From Gynuella sunshinyii YC6258 (GTDB lineage: Bacteria > Pseudomonadota > Gammaproteobacteria > Pseudomonadales > Natronospirillaceae): a stretch of DNA of 64,000 nt. Of this stretch, positions 52,642 through 61,876 are shown one piece after another. Position 1 is the stretch's first letter. Each line of letters begins with the position of its first letter. Below the pieces are notes generated by a model. It searched no databases. It saw nothing but the letters and a program-made list of their open reading frames with translations, and was not told the DNA's origin. The translations under genes and the position numbers were made by a program. The stretch lies in NCBI RefSeq assembly GCF_000940805.1, contig NZ_CP007142.1, positions 596,593-660,592 of the forward strand, in the 5' to 3' direction.

Positions 52642-52928
52642 ACCTGCATCCTCATGACTTCCTGATAACCTTCCAGCACTCGGTCACGTACCTGCACGGC
52701 CAGCTGAAACGCAAGCTGAGCTTTTTCCATGCCGATGATGACCTGATGCAGATTCTGGATATCACCTTTCAGTACTCCTTGGATGTCTTCGGAGAGGGCG
52801 ATTTCCTGTTGATTCAGATCCTGAACCTGATGGTTGAGCCAGGCTGCGAAATTGCCCTGAGTGGAGGATTTATCAAGGCTCAATGTTTCTGTCATTCCTG
52901 ACAGGGCAGAGATGCTTTCCAGTGCCAT
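52638..52928 (-). CDS. fliE: MS ring-rod junction protein FliE
   Basis: A 96-residue protein with the FliE pattern in its C-terminal half (LHQVIIGMEKAQLAFQLAVQ, then VRDRVLEGYQEVMRMQV). FliE joins the MS ring to the proximal rod and completes the export gate. The order flgB-flgC-fliE-fliF is the classical one. It ends within the fliF start codon. Confidence 0.92.
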   Translation of the reverse strand: MALESISALSGMTETLSLDKSSTQGNFAAWLNHQVQDLNQQEIALSEDIQGVLKGDIQNLHQVIIGMEKAQLAFQLAVQVRDRVLEGYQEVMRMQV

Positions 52929-52945
52929 AGTCGTTCTCCTGTGAA

Positions 52946-53356
52946 TTATTTACCCAGTTTCAGGGCTTCATCCACCAGCAGTTTGGAGGCGTTGAATGCG
53001 CGGGCATTGGCCTCGTAACTGCGGATGGCGGTCATGAGTGTCATCATTTCGGTCAATGGTTTGATATCGGGGTATTCCACCATGCCTTCCTGATTGGCGA
53101 GGGGATGATTCGGTTCATATACTTGCCGGGTATCGCCTTCGCGTACGGCAACCAACTGGCTGACGTCGAGGGACTGCATGAAATCCTCAAACCCGGTTTG
53201 ACTGATCAGGCTGGTTTCTATGTGTCGTGGATGGTAACCCTCACCGACCCGGGTAGCGGTATTCATGTTGGCGATGTTCATCGCCGCCAGATCGAGCCGC
53301 AGTTTTTCCAGTGCCATACCGGCCGAACTGATTTCAAAGGCTTTAAAGTCTGCCAT
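52946..53356 (-). CDS. flgC: Proximal rod protein FlgC
   Basis: A 136-residue rod protein. The N-terminus FEISSAGMALEKLRLDLAAM with NIANMNTATRV and the C-terminus PLTEMMTLMTAIRSYEANAR plus ASKLLVDEALKLGK are diagnostic of FlgC. Length is typical (about 135). It starts 2 bases after the flgB stop. Confidence 0.94.
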   Translation of the reverse strand: MADFKAFEISSAGMALEKLRLDLAAMNIANMNTATRVGEGYHPRHIETSLISQTGFEDFMQSLDVSQLVAVREGDTRQVYEPNHPLANQEGMVEYPDIKPLTEMMTLMTAIRSYEANARAFNASKLLVDEALKLGK

Positions 53357-53358
53357 GA

Positions 53359-53709
53359 TCAGATACCCCGGCCGGTTATCGCCAGCTGTATCAGCGAGGT
53401 CTGGCGGTTCAGTACATCCATGATGGCTTTGTACTTTTGCAGATTTTCAGACATCAGCCCGAGTTCCATATCGAGTTGTACTTCGCCGGAAGTCTGCTGC
53501 ACATAGGCACCGATGCGCTTGTCTGTGGCATGACTGGTGTCCAGGTTTTGCAACACGCTGTCCATATAGGCCTCGAAGTCCAGATGCGAAGGGCTATAAC
53601 CCTTGGTATTGGCATTGGCGATGTTACTGGCCAATAGTTTCTGGTTCAGACTCAGAGCATCCAGTGCCGTGAGTGTGGCCGGTAATAGTGAATTCAGGAT
53701 GTGTGTCAT
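53359..53709 (-). CDS. flgB: Proximal rod protein FlgB
   Basis: A 116-residue rod protein. LDALSLNQKLLASNIANANT followed by KGYSPSHLDFEAYM matches the FlgB N-terminal motif, and the C-terminal helix has LQKYKAIMDVLNRQTSLIQL. GAGGAT precedes the ATG. It lies directly after flgI; the usual flgJ does not appear nearby. Confidence 0.93.
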   Translation of the reverse strand: MTHILNSLLPATLTALDALSLNQKLLASNIANANTKGYSPSHLDFEAYMDSVLQNLDTSHATDKRIGAYVQQTSGEVQLDMELGLMSENLQKYKAIMDVLNRQTSLIQLAITGRGI

Positions 53710-53728
53710 CTAAAAATCCTCGGGTTGC

Positions 53729-54865
53729 TCATTGCACGATCAGTTCTGCGTGCAGTGCTCCTGCACTTTTGAGTGTTTGTAATATGGTAATAATTTCCCG
53801 ACTGGTGGCGTTGACCTTGCGAAGGGCAACAATCAGATCAGCCACGGAACTGCCCTGATTGACGTCCATCTGGATATTGGGTTTTTCTTCCACCGTCAGT
53901 TTGGAATCGGGTACCAGGGTGACTCCTTTGTCCTGGGTGTTGATCAGCGCCAGTGATGAGTAAGCACGGGTTTCATTGCTGACGGAAATCTTGATGTCAT
54001 CGTGAGTAATGCTGACTTTGCCAATGCGTATATCACCACCGGAAATCACCGTACCGGTTTTTTCATTGACGACCACCCGGGCAACGGAATCGGGAGTCAC
54101 CTGGATATTCTCAACCCGGGCCATCAGGCGCAGATAGTTCCGGGCCTGATCAGCAGGAATTCGGATAGCGACTTTGCCGGGATTTTCGGCGTATGCGGTA
54201 TTGGCACCAATTTCTGCATTGATGGAATCCACCAGCCGGATGGCGGTGGTGATATCCGGATTATCCAATAGCAGTTCAAGTTCACCGGCTTCATTGAGCA
54301 TCTGTGTTTCGACGCTCTGTTCCACCCGTCCGCCGCCAATGGCAATGGCGGCAGTGGGATGATTTTTCTGGGCAATGTTGCCATTGACATCGTAGTTGTA
54401 TCCGCCCACGGACAGCGGCCCTTGCGCCAGTGCATAGATGTTCTGATCTGGACCGCGCAGATCGGCCAGCAACAACGTGCCGCCGGCCAGGCTGCGGGCA
54501 TCGCCAATGGAGGTCACATTGACATCGATTCTGTCGCCGGCTTCCGCAAAGGCCGGCAGATTGGCGGTCAGCATGACAGCGGCAACGTTTCTGGAGCGGA
54601 CATCCGAGCTGGAGATCATGATGTCGAATTTGCGCAGCGTATTGCTGATGGACTGCACTGTGGCTTGATTGCGGATCGAATCACCGGTACCGGCCAATCC
54701 GGCCACAATACCGTAACCCACCAGACTGTTATCCCGGACACCTTTGATTCTGGCCAGGTCCTTGATGCGCACGCTGTCTGAGCCTGCGGCGATAGCGGCA
54801 GTGGCAAAACTGCTGCATAACAGCAGCGTCAAGACGGATTGGCGAAACAGATTTAGAACAACCAT
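53729..54865 (-). CDS. flgI: P-ring protein FlgI
   Basis: A 378-residue protein with a signal peptide (VLTLLLCSSFATAAIAA). It has the FlgI pattern: VRIKDLARIKGVRDNSLVGY, GIVAGLAGTGDS, RNVAAVMLTANLPAFAEAGD and NEKTGTVISGGDIRIGKVSI. FlgI polymerises in the periplasm around the rod. Its presence, with FlgH, shows an apparatus meant to cross the outer membrane. It overlaps the flgH end by 13 bases. Confidence 0.95.
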   Translation of the reverse strand: MVVLNLFRQSVLTLLLCSSFATAAIAAGSDSVRIKDLARIKGVRDNSLVGYGIVAGLAGTGDSIRNQATVQSISNTLRKFDIMISSSDVRSRNVAAVMLTANLPAFAEAGDRIDVNVTSIGDARSLAGGTLLLADLRGPDQNIYALAQGPLSVGGYNYDVNGNIAQKNHPTAAIAIGGGRVEQSVETQMLNEAGELELLLDNPDITTAIRLVDSINAEIGANTAYAENPGKVAIRIPADQARNYLRLMARVENIQVTPDSVARVVVNEKTGTVISGGDIRIGKVSITHDDIKISVSNETRAYSSLALINTQDKGVTLVPDSKLTVEEKPNIQMDVNQGSSVADLIVALRKVNATSREIITILQTLKSAGALHAELIVQ

Positions 54866-55419
54866 TTAAATACCCTGGTAAAGATGCCCGGCTTTTCGCT
54901 TTTGGTCAGCAGACCATCACCGATGAAGTCGATTTTGAGATCCGCCATACGGGTGGAAATCACCATGTTCTGTTCGGAAACATCCTCGGGGCGGACGATG
55001 CCGCTGACCCGAATCAGCTGTTCTTCATTGTTCAGTTTGATGCGCTGCTCGCCAGCCAGTTCGAATGAACCGCCATCGTTGATGCCGGTGATGACGACCG
55101 ATACATTGGCGACCACTTTACCGGTTCGGTTCACGGCCCCGCCGCCAGCAAAGTTGCTACCAGCGTTTACGCCCGCCTGCAGATCATTGTTGCCATTGGA
55201 GGCCTGAATATCGATGCCGGTTTTGGCATTGGCGTCGGTCGAGGCAGAAGTGGTGGCAGTTGCGGTTTCATAAATCATGACCGTTAATATGTCGCCGACC
55301 GAATGTGAGCGCTGTGCCGACACCATGGCGCGATAGTTTTCTGGTTGGTACAGACTGACGGCGCTGACCATGTGACTGGTCATCAGTAGTAGCAAGCCAA
55401 TGTAGATAGAGGTTTTCAT
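54853..55419 (-). CDS. flgH: L-ring protein FlgH lacking the lipobox cysteine
   Basis: A 188-residue FlgH-like protein. The core matches the family (RAMVSAQRSHSVGDILTVMI, ETATATTSASTDA, VVANVSVVITGI, RVSGIVRPEDVSEQNMVIST, KIDFIGDG). The N-terminus is a signal peptide (IYIGLLLLMTSHMVSA) but, unlike canonical FlgH lipoproteins, no cysteine follows it or occurs anywhere in the protein. It is also about 40 residues shorter. It may insert as a non-lipidated ring. Confidence 0.9.
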   Translation of the reverse strand: MKTSIYIGLLLLMTSHMVSAVSLYQPENYRAMVSAQRSHSVGDILTVMIYETATATTSASTDANAKTGIDIQASNGNNDLQAGVNAGSNFAGGGAVNRTGKVVANVSVVITGINDGGSFELAGEQRIKLNNEEQLIRVSGIVRPEDVSEQNMVISTRMADLKIDFIGDGLLTKSEKPGIFTRVFKWLF

Positions 55420-55425
55420 CTCTGG

Positions 55426-56388
55426 CTATTCCTCGTATTTTCCAATGATTTCCGCCTGACCATCGGCGGTAATCGATATTTCAACTTTCCGGCCGTTGTT
55501 CCGCTCAGCCAGGCCGTGATCGCCGCGATTCAACGGTTGTAAAACCCGTACGGGCATATCCACTGTCACGCCTGCAATATTTAAAGTGGCGTTAATGACC
55601 TGGTCTTTGACAAACAGCGATTGCGGCCCCAGGTCTTTTTGATGCAGTGACGCACCGGCAGTCAGCGGTTGTTTTATTTCCAGTCCAACGATGTTCTGCG
55701 ACTTGGGCCAATAGGCAAAGTCGGCGTTGTTGACCTGGCGACCGGTTAAATCCCGTGCCTGAATAATGTCACCCACTGCCATATCTCTGTTAATACTCCA
55801 TACCTGCTGTGGCAGATTGAGTTTGATGGGAATGCTCAAACTTTCCACCCGTACACCGTTTTCCCAGATATCGACCCATGCCAATGATTGCGATGCCGGT
55901 AACCGAGGTTGAAAACGATCCACCCTGATATCGGTTGTGGCCGATGTCGGTACCTTGATGTCGTGTATCCGTTCCATTCCATCCACCCGGTATTGTCCAG
56001 GCTCCACCTCATACGCCGCCAGTTCCCGGGCTATGGCCGCCATCAGCGTTTCGCGAATCTGCGCAGCCGGGATGGTCTGGCTTTGCCTTCTCACTTCCAC
56101 TTCGTTTGCGCCGGCCAGTTCAATCGTTGATGAAAAAGACGACAAACGGCGCAGTATGAATGCCCGCTGCAACACCAGACTGTGTGAAACCGTTGGCGCC
56201 CTGGCCACGGTTAACATGGCAATTTGCTGTTGTTTCGCCGTCAATGGATGGGAACCAAAATCCAGTACATCACCGAGCAGTATCCAGTCACTGTCAACGC
56301 TGACCTGCTCCCTCAACGTCACCGCCTCCATTCCGGCGGCACTGACTTGAACACCTAACAAACTAATCAGCAGTAGTCGGAGCATCAT
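55426..56388 (-). CDS. flgA: P-ring assembly chaperone FlgA
   Basis: A 320-residue periplasmic protein with a signal peptide (LLLISLLGVQVSAAG). The C-terminal 150 residues form the SAF/FlgA domain (INRDMAVGDIIQARDLTGRQ, LEIKQPLTAGASLHQKDL, GRKVEISITADGQAEIIGKY). The N-terminal half adds about 100 residues relative to E. coli FlgA. FlgA assists FlgI assembly; flgH and flgI follow directly. Confidence 0.88.
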   Translation of the reverse strand: MMLRLLLISLLGVQVSAAGMEAVTLREQVSVDSDWILLGDVLDFGSHPLTAKQQQIAMLTVARAPTVSHSLVLQRAFILRRLSSFSSTIELAGANEVEVRRQSQTIPAAQIRETLMAAIARELAAYEVEPGQYRVDGMERIHDIKVPTSATTDIRVDRFQPRLPASQSLAWVDIWENGVRVESLSIPIKLNLPQQVWSINRDMAVGDIIQARDLTGRQVNNADFAYWPKSQNIVGLEIKQPLTAGASLHQKDLGPQSLFVKDQVINATLNIAGVTVDMPVRVLQPLNRGDHGLAERNNGRKVEISITADGQAEIIGKYEE

Positions 56389-56414
56389 TGCATCAGACCG
56401 ATATGATTAGAAAG

Positions 56415-57170
56415 TCAGCCTCTGCGTAGATCATTGATCAGACTCAGAATCTCATCAGACGCCTGCAATATTCTGGAGTTCAGACCATAGGCTTTTTGAG
56501 CCAGTACCAGAGAGGTTAGCTCCTGAACCATATTGACGTTGGATGACTCAACATATCCCTGCAGGATTTTGGATGGATTCGAGTCGGTGGCAAAATACTG
56601 AGCTTCACCGGAATCCGGGCTGCTGCGATAGAGTCCGTTACCAAGATTTTCCAGGCCTTCCGGATTGATAAAATGTGCCAGTTCAAGCTGACCCAGAGTG
56701 ACTGGGTCTTTCTGGTCCGGAACATCGGCCAGAACCGTACCATCGGTGGTAATTGCCAGGCTGGTGTAGTCTGAAGGCACTTCAATCAAGGCGCTCAAGG
56801 GCAGGCCGTTGACAGACTCCAATATCCCATCTGCATTGATTTTTAGTGAGCCATTTCGGGTATAGAGCGAATCGCCGTTGTCGTTTATCAGCTCAAAAAA
56901 CCCTTTGCCGGCAATCGCGATATCCATTTCGTTATCGGTTTGTTTCATGTCACCCGGCGTACTGTTGTATCTCAAGCCAGCCACACGAACTCCCGCGCCA
57001 CTGGGAATAAGATCCTGGGCGCCGTCCCGTTTTCCGACCAGATCCTCGAAATTAACCTGGGCGGCTTTAAAGCTTTGGGTATTGATGTTGGCGATGTTAT
57101 TGGAAATGGTGTCCACCATGGTTTGTTGGCTTTCCATTCCGAGCGCGGCGATATGCATGGAGTCCAGCAT
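56415..57170 (-). CDS. flgG: Distal rod protein FlgG
   Basis: A 251-residue rod protein. The N-terminus has ALGMESQQTMVDTISNNIAN plus INTQSFKAAQVNFEDL, the centre holds DMAI-like rod signatures (DNEMDIAIAGKGFFEL), and the C-terminus (VESSNVNMVQELTSLVLAQK, then ILQASDEILSLINDL) is typical of FlgG. The start overlaps no gene and lies 2 bases after flgF. FlgF and FlgG are paralogues, so the assignment between them rests on order and the C-termini. Confidence 0.9.
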   Translation of the reverse strand: MLDSMHIAALGMESQQTMVDTISNNIANINTQSFKAAQVNFEDLVGKRDGAQDLIPSGAGVRVAGLRYNSTPGDMKQTDNEMDIAIAGKGFFELINDNGDSLYTRNGSLKINADGILESVNGLPLSALIEVPSDYTSLAITTDGTVLADVPDQKDPVTLGQLELAHFINPEGLENLGNGLYRSSPDSGEAQYFATDSNPSKILQGYVESSNVNMVQELTSLVLAQKAYGLNSRILQASDEILSLINDLRRG

Positions 57171-57172
57171 AG

Positions 57173-57892
57173 TTAAAATTCCCCCAGAGTCGTAATGCCT
57201 GTATTCATCATCTGATCGTATCCACGTAGTACCTTTTGCTGCATTTCGAACTGTCGCATCACGGTGATCAGGTTGGTAAATTCGTGTTGAACGTTGACGT
57301 TAGAGTTTTCCAGCATGCCCTGACGGACAGTATATTTTTCCGGATCAGCGTTATTGAGGGAGGCCGGCATGCGGAAGTACCCTTCTGTTTCAGGTATCAA
57401 CTGGTCGGTGTTAACGGAAACGACCGTCAGTTGATCAATCTCTTCACCTTCTGACCAGATGGTGCCGTTTGCATCGACGGTGACGTCACCCGGAATACGA
57501 ATGCTGCCCATTTCGCCGGATACTTCTTTGCCGTCTTTAGTCACCAGAATGCCTGCAGCATTGATTTGAAATGCGCCATTGCGGGTAAGCAGCTGTTGAC
57601 CATCACCATCATTGATGACAAAAAAGCCATCGCCATCAATCATAAAATGATGTGGATCATGAGTTTGCGTGGGTAAGCCCTGAGACAGTAATAAGGAGAT
57701 ATTCTGAGTGATCTTATCCGTACCGGAAACACTATTTTGGGCTACGTCAAAGGTGTTGATAACGCTGTTAAAACTGACGCGTGATTTATAGGCAGTCGTG
57801 TTCACATTGGCAATGTTCTGGCCAATAGTATTTAACTGTTCCAGGCTCCTTAGCATGGTTGAGGCTGTCAGTTCAAGGGCAGAATGGCTCAT
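57173..57892 (-). CDS. flgF: Rod protein FlgF
   Basis: A 239-residue axial protein. LEQLNTIGQNIANVNTTAYK is the rod/hook N-terminal motif, DPHHFMIDGDGFFVINDGDG sits in the D1 region, and the C-terminus has LENSNVNVQHEFTNLITVMR plus QFEMQQKVLRGYDQMM. It is followed by flgG, the normal order. AAGGAG lies before the ATG. The 105-bp gap to flhA is the largest in the operon and could hold an internal promoter, though no sigma-28 or sigma-54 site with correct spacing was found. Confidence 0.88.
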   Translation of the reverse strand: MSHSALELTASTMLRSLEQLNTIGQNIANVNTTAYKSRVSFNSVINTFDVAQNSVSGTDKITQNISLLLSQGLPTQTHDPHHFMIDGDGFFVINDGDGQQLLTRNGAFQINAAGILVTKDGKEVSGEMGSIRIPGDVTVDANGTIWSEGEEIDQLTVVSVNTDQLIPETEGYFRMPASLNNADPEKYTVRQGMLENSNVNVQHEFTNLITVMRQFEMQQKVLRGYDQMMNTGITTLGEF

Positions 57893-57997
57893 TATAAACT
57901 CCTTGCAAAATATACGGCAGATAACCTTATGTATCCTTTATGAGCGGCTTGGGATACTGGCCATTTTGAACTCAAAAAGCAATGTATTTTCACCATT

Positions 57998-60037
57998 TTA
58001 AGTGGTTACCACAGCAAATGATTTTACATTCATGTTATTAGGCACTTCGGACATGGAAATAACCGACAAATGTGGCATCATACGGCGCGACAATTGACTG
58101 ATATAGCGTCTCAAATCCGGTGAACATACCAGTACCGGCAACAGGTTTGAGCGCATCATTTTTTCAACTTGCGCGGCCAGCCGTATCAGTACCTGTTCAG
58201 AAAATCTCGGATCCAAAATCAATTGCCCGTCTTTGATACAGGTGGAAATGGTTTTCTCAATATTCGGGTCCAGTATCAGGACATTGATGGAACCGTTATC
58301 GGCCAAAAACTTCTGGCAGATTTCCCCGCCGATGTGTTGGCGAACTAACTCGGCCAGCAATGTTGGGTCTTGTACCTGTTTCCCTTCATCGACCAGCACC
58401 TCAAAGATTCTGACCAGATTACGAATGGATACTTTCTCTGTTAACAGTTGCTGCAGTACTTTTTTCAGCGTTCCCAATGACAGCGTGCCGGGAATCAATT
58501 CGTCTACCAGACTGTTATGGGTCTTGCGCACAGACTCTATGAGTCGTTCAACTTCTGAACGGGTCAATAGTTCGCTGGCGTACTGTTTAATCTGTTCGGT
58601 CACATGTGTCAGTAAAACGGTTTCAGGCAATACCACGGTATAGCCTTTTCGGGCGGCGTCTTCCCGTTGTTGCTGTGTTACCCATTTGGCGGCAAGTCCA
58701 TAGGAAGGATCGCGGGTGTCGTCTCCCTGAAGGTCATGCTTGGCGTTACCCGGATTAATGGCCAGCAGCTGTCCAAGCCGGGTTTCGCCTTTGGCCACGG
58801 TCACGCCGTTAAGCTGAATTTCATATTGATTGGTTTTCAGGTGAGCGTTTTCCCGTATTTTGATGCCGGGAATGACCAGTCCGGATTCCATTGCATATTG
58901 CCGCCGGAAGTTGCTGATACGGTCCGTGAAGTCTCCCTGTTCTTCAGACATCAGACTGGCCAGGGATGGATGAAAATCAATCACCAGCCTGTCTACTTGC
59001 ATCTCGGTATAAATATTTTGCAGTTCATCGGATGCGGTTTTGGTGTCTTCGGTGGATCCGGTTGTCGCCGCAGCAGCTTTGGCTTTGCGCAACGAAAACC
59101 AGGCGGCACCGGCGACGATGGTCAGTATGGTGAGTACTGGCCAGGCCGGAATGCCAGGTAAAATCATCATCACCAGCAATCCCAGGCTGATCATCATCAG
59201 CGCTTTTGGATAGCGGGTGATCTGGGTGGCAATTTCCTGGCTCAGAAAGGCGTCGGATGCTGCGCGGGTAACAATAATGCCGGTACCGGTTGAGATAATC
59301 AGTGCCGGGATCTGGGTAACAATACCGTCACCGACGGTCAGCAGGGTGTAGGTTTGCAGTGCTTCGCCCCAGGACAAACCTTTCTGGGCGATGCCGATGG
59401 TCAGACCACCGATTATGTCGATGAGAATAATCACAATGCCGGCAATGGCATCGCCTTTGACGAATTTACTGGCTCCGTCCATGGCACCATAAAAGCTGCC
59501 TTCCTTTTCAATTTCGCGCCGCCGCCGTTGCGCTTCTTTTTCGTCGATAATGCCGATGTTCATATCAGCATCAATACTCATCTGTTTGCCTGGCATACTG
59601 TCGAGCGTAAACCGCGCGGCCACTTCCGCCACCCGCTGGGCACCGTTGGTAACCACGACATATTGCACGACGATCAGTACCAGAAACACGATCAGACCAA
59701 TCACGTAGTTGCCGGATACCACAAAATCACCAATGGCACCGATCACGCGTCCGGCGTCGCCATCGTTGAGGATCAACCGGGTAGCGGCGATATTGAGCGA
59801 CAACCGAAACAATGTGGCGATAAGCAACAACGACGGAAAGGTGGAAAAATTCAGCGGCTTGTCGACATAAAATGTCAGCAGCAGAATCAGCAGCCCAAAA
59901 CTGAAGTTGGCAATGATCAGCAGATCCAGTAATTGCGAGGGGATCGGGGTAAACAAAATCATCAGAATCCCGACCATCACAAAGACCAGAATCAAATCGC
60001 CATGTTTGCCCAGCCCGTTTCTAACATACCCTAACAT
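57998..60037 (-). CDS. flhA: Flagellar-type export gate protein FlhA
   Basis: A 679-residue FlhA. The N-terminal half has eight membrane helices and the conserved segments STFPSLLLIATLFRLSLNIA and DADMNIGIIDEKEAQRRRRE. The cytoplasmic domain forms the export ring (WVTQQQREDAARKGYTVVLP, then IPGTLSLGTLKKVLQQLLTE). The first open codon is a TTG, but the ATG at 60037 overlaps the flhB stop (ATGA) and gives MLGYVRNG. FlhA receives chaperone-substrate complexes and couples proton flow to export. Confidence 0.96.
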   Translation of the reverse strand: MLGYVRNGLGKHGDLILVFVMVGILMILFTPIPSQLLDLLIIANFSFGLLILLLTFYVDKPLNFSTFPSLLLIATLFRLSLNIAATRLILNDGDAGRVIGAIGDFVVSGNYVIGLIVFLVLIVVQYVVVTNGAQRVAEVAARFTLDSMPGKQMSIDADMNIGIIDEKEAQRRRREIEKEGSFYGAMDGASKFVKGDAIAGIVIILIDIIGGLTIGIAQKGLSWGEALQTYTLLTVGDGIVTQIPALIISTGTGIIVTRAASDAFLSQEIATQITRYPKALMMISLGLLVMMILPGIPAWPVLTILTIVAGAAWFSLRKAKAAAATTGSTEDTKTASDELQNIYTEMQVDRLVIDFHPSLASLMSEEQGDFTDRISNFRRQYAMESGLVIPGIKIRENAHLKTNQYEIQLNGVTVAKGETRLGQLLAINPGNAKHDLQGDDTRDPSYGLAAKWVTQQQREDAARKGYTVVLPETVLLTHVTEQIKQYASELLTRSEVERLIESVRKTHNSLVDELIPGTLSLGTLKKVLQQLLTEKVSIRNLVRIFEVLVDEGKQVQDPTLLAELVRQHIGGEICQKFLADNGSINVLILDPNIEKTISTCIKDGQLILDPRFSEQVLIRLAAQVEKMMRSNLLPVLVCSPDLRRYISQLSRRMMPHLSVISMSEVPNNMNVKSFAVVTT

Positions 60038-61104
60038 CAATGGATCCTTTGCTGATTTTTATATAACCAGATGTAAACTTGTGCCACTCTGGGAAATAAG
60101 TCCGGAGTAATTGGCTGTGAGACGTCTACCTGCCTGAACAGTGCCCGCGCCAGAGGCTTGTTTTCCATCACGGTGATGCGGTGCTGACGTGCAATTTGTT
60201 TGATTTTTTCGGCTTGCCCGCCGCTGCCTTTTGCCACCACAACCGGAGTTGCCATGCTGGCGCGATCATATTGCAGCGCGACGGCAAGGTGAGTCGGGTT
60301 AGTGATCACCACGTCGGCTTTGGGCACATTGCCCACAGAGACCAGCTGCGCGTTGATGGATTTCTGCATCTGACGACGCTTCTGTCTGATCAATGGATCA
60401 CCTTCGCGCTTTTTATGCTCTTCTTTGACTTCACGTTTGCTCATGCGCATGCGCTTGATAAAGTCCCGCCGCGTATATACGAGATCCAGCAGGGTGATGA
60501 TCAACAGAACCGCGAGTAAGGAAAAAATCAGTTTACTGCCCCAGTATTGAAACAACGTCACGACCTGTGGCGGTTGCATGTCAAATGCCTGTGCCAGATA
60601 GGGCAGCATTTGCTGCAGTACCACCCAGAGCACCCCACCAAACAATAACAGTTTGATGACTGACTTGGCCGATTCATATAACAGTCGTAATGAAAACAGA
60701 CGTTTGAAACCCTGTACCGGGTTGAGTCGCTGAATATCGGGTTTCAATGGAAAAAAAGACCAGATAAAGCCTATTTGCACGAGCGTGGCGAGTATGGAAA
60801 CAATCGCCAGGGTTACAAAAAACGGCCATAGTGCTGACTCTACGGCGGCAATGATCTGTTGGCAGATAAACAGAAAATGACTTTCCGTCAGACGAATATT
60901 TGCGGCCTGAGAAAACAGAAAACGGCTGATGTGCCCAAGCGCAGTCACCAATCCCCAGCCCAGGGTGGTAAAAATGCCGAAACCGGCAAGCAGTAACAGC
61001 CAGGAATTGAGTTCAAGACTCTTGGCTACCTGGCCTTTTTTGCGTGCCTCCTGCAACTTGAACGGTGTCGGTTGCTCGGATTTGTCGAATTCCTGTTCAG
61101 CCAT
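60037..61104 (-). CDS. flhB: Flagellar-type export switch protein FlhB
   Basis: A 355-residue protein. The N-terminus EKTEQPTPFKL-like sequence (FDKSEQPTPFKLQEARKKGQ) and four membrane helices are typical. The autocleavage motif NPTH is intact near residue 267 (DVVITNPTHLAVALQYD). The last residues show PLARALFRQVDVSQPI. FlhB switches export specificity from rod/hook to late substrates. Its ATG overlaps the fliR stop, and its stop overlaps the flhA start. Confidence 0.96.
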   Translation of the reverse strand: MAEQEFDKSEQPTPFKLQEARKKGQVAKSLELNSWLLLLAGFGIFTTLGWGLVTALGHISRFLFSQAANIRLTESHFLFICQQIIAAVESALWPFFVTLAIVSILATLVQIGFIWSFFPLKPDIQRLNPVQGFKRLFSLRLLYESAKSVIKLLLFGGVLWVVLQQMLPYLAQAFDMQPPQVVTLFQYWGSKLIFSLLAVLLIITLLDLVYTRRDFIKRMRMSKREVKEEHKKREGDPLIRQKRRQMQKSINAQLVSVGNVPKADVVITNPTHLAVALQYDRASMATPVVVAKGSGGQAEKIKQIARQHRITVMENKPLARALFRQVDVSQPITPDLFPRVAQVYIWLYKNQQRIH

Positions 61105-61859
61105 CAGAAAAACGGTTCCCAGAACTCAAAAACGGCATTGAAGACTTTTCGAAAGATTGGCTGGGCAGAGACGATGGTAGTGGCAATGACGACCATACCC
61201 AGCGTGATCTTAAACGGAATACTGATAATAAATACGTTCATTTGCGGCATGGTCCGGCCGGCAAATGCCATTAAAATATCAAGCAGGAAAATGGCCAGCA
61301 GCACCGGGGCGGCCAGTGCTACGGAGAGTGTGAAAATAAGCCCGGCATGAGCGATAAACCACTCGGCATTCTGCAAGGAAAAAGGTTGTCCCGGAGGCAC
61401 CTTTTCAAGCGATAGCGCAAGACTGCGAAAGATGGCTGAAATGCCTCCAGCGAGAATAAACACCACGGCCGCCAACAGGTTCAGTACGGTACCAATCAAG
61501 GGCGATTGCACCTGGGTGGTTGGATCGATCAGGCCGGCCACGCCAAAACCCATTTGAAAATCCAGCACCCGGCCGGCAAAGTGAAAAACGGCAAATGCTG
61601 CCAGCATGCCAAATGCCATGGCACTGCCATTGATGACTTCGCTGCCGATGGCCGATATCAGGCCTGAGGGAGCCAGCTCAAGCGTCGGGAAACCCACGTT
61701 CAACATCAAAAACAAGGCCATGGTCAGGGAGAAAAACACTCTGATCATCACGGGTAATCTGACAAAGTTAAAGACCGGAACAAACAACAGAAACGCACCG
61801 ATTCTGACGAACGCGAGAAACACAGCGATGACAGAACTTTCGGCAACTTCAATGTTCAT
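61104..61859 (-). CDS. fliR: Flagellar-type export channel protein FliR
   Basis: A 251-residue membrane protein with about six hydrophobic helices (SSVIAVFLAFVRIGAFLLFV; VFFSLTMALFLMLNVG; QMGFGVAGLIDPTTQVQSPL, the conserved FliR loop). The open frame extends 81 codons into fliQ, but the ATG at 61859 with GGAAAA upstream gives the normal start MNIEVAESS. It is part of the FliPQR pore. Confidence 0.94.
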   Translation of the reverse strand: MNIEVAESSVIAVFLAFVRIGAFLLFVPVFNFVRLPVMIRVFFSLTMALFLMLNVGFPTLELAPSGLISAIGSEVINGSAMAFGMLAAFAVFHFAGRVLDFQMGFGVAGLIDPTTQVQSPLIGTVLNLLAAVVFILAGGISAIFRSLALSLEKVPPGQPFSLQNAEWFIAHAGLIFTLSVALAAPVLLAIFLLDILMAFAGRTMPQMNVFIISIPFKITLGMVVIATTIVSAQPIFRKVFNAVFEFWEPFF

Positions 61860-61876
61860 AGTGTTTTCCGTAACGG

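Noticed and set aside
57893-57997. Sigma-28-like promoter before flgF (TAAA ... GCCGTATA)
   Set aside because: The spacer is 18 rather than the expected 15 bases and the -10 part deviates, so it is not convincing.
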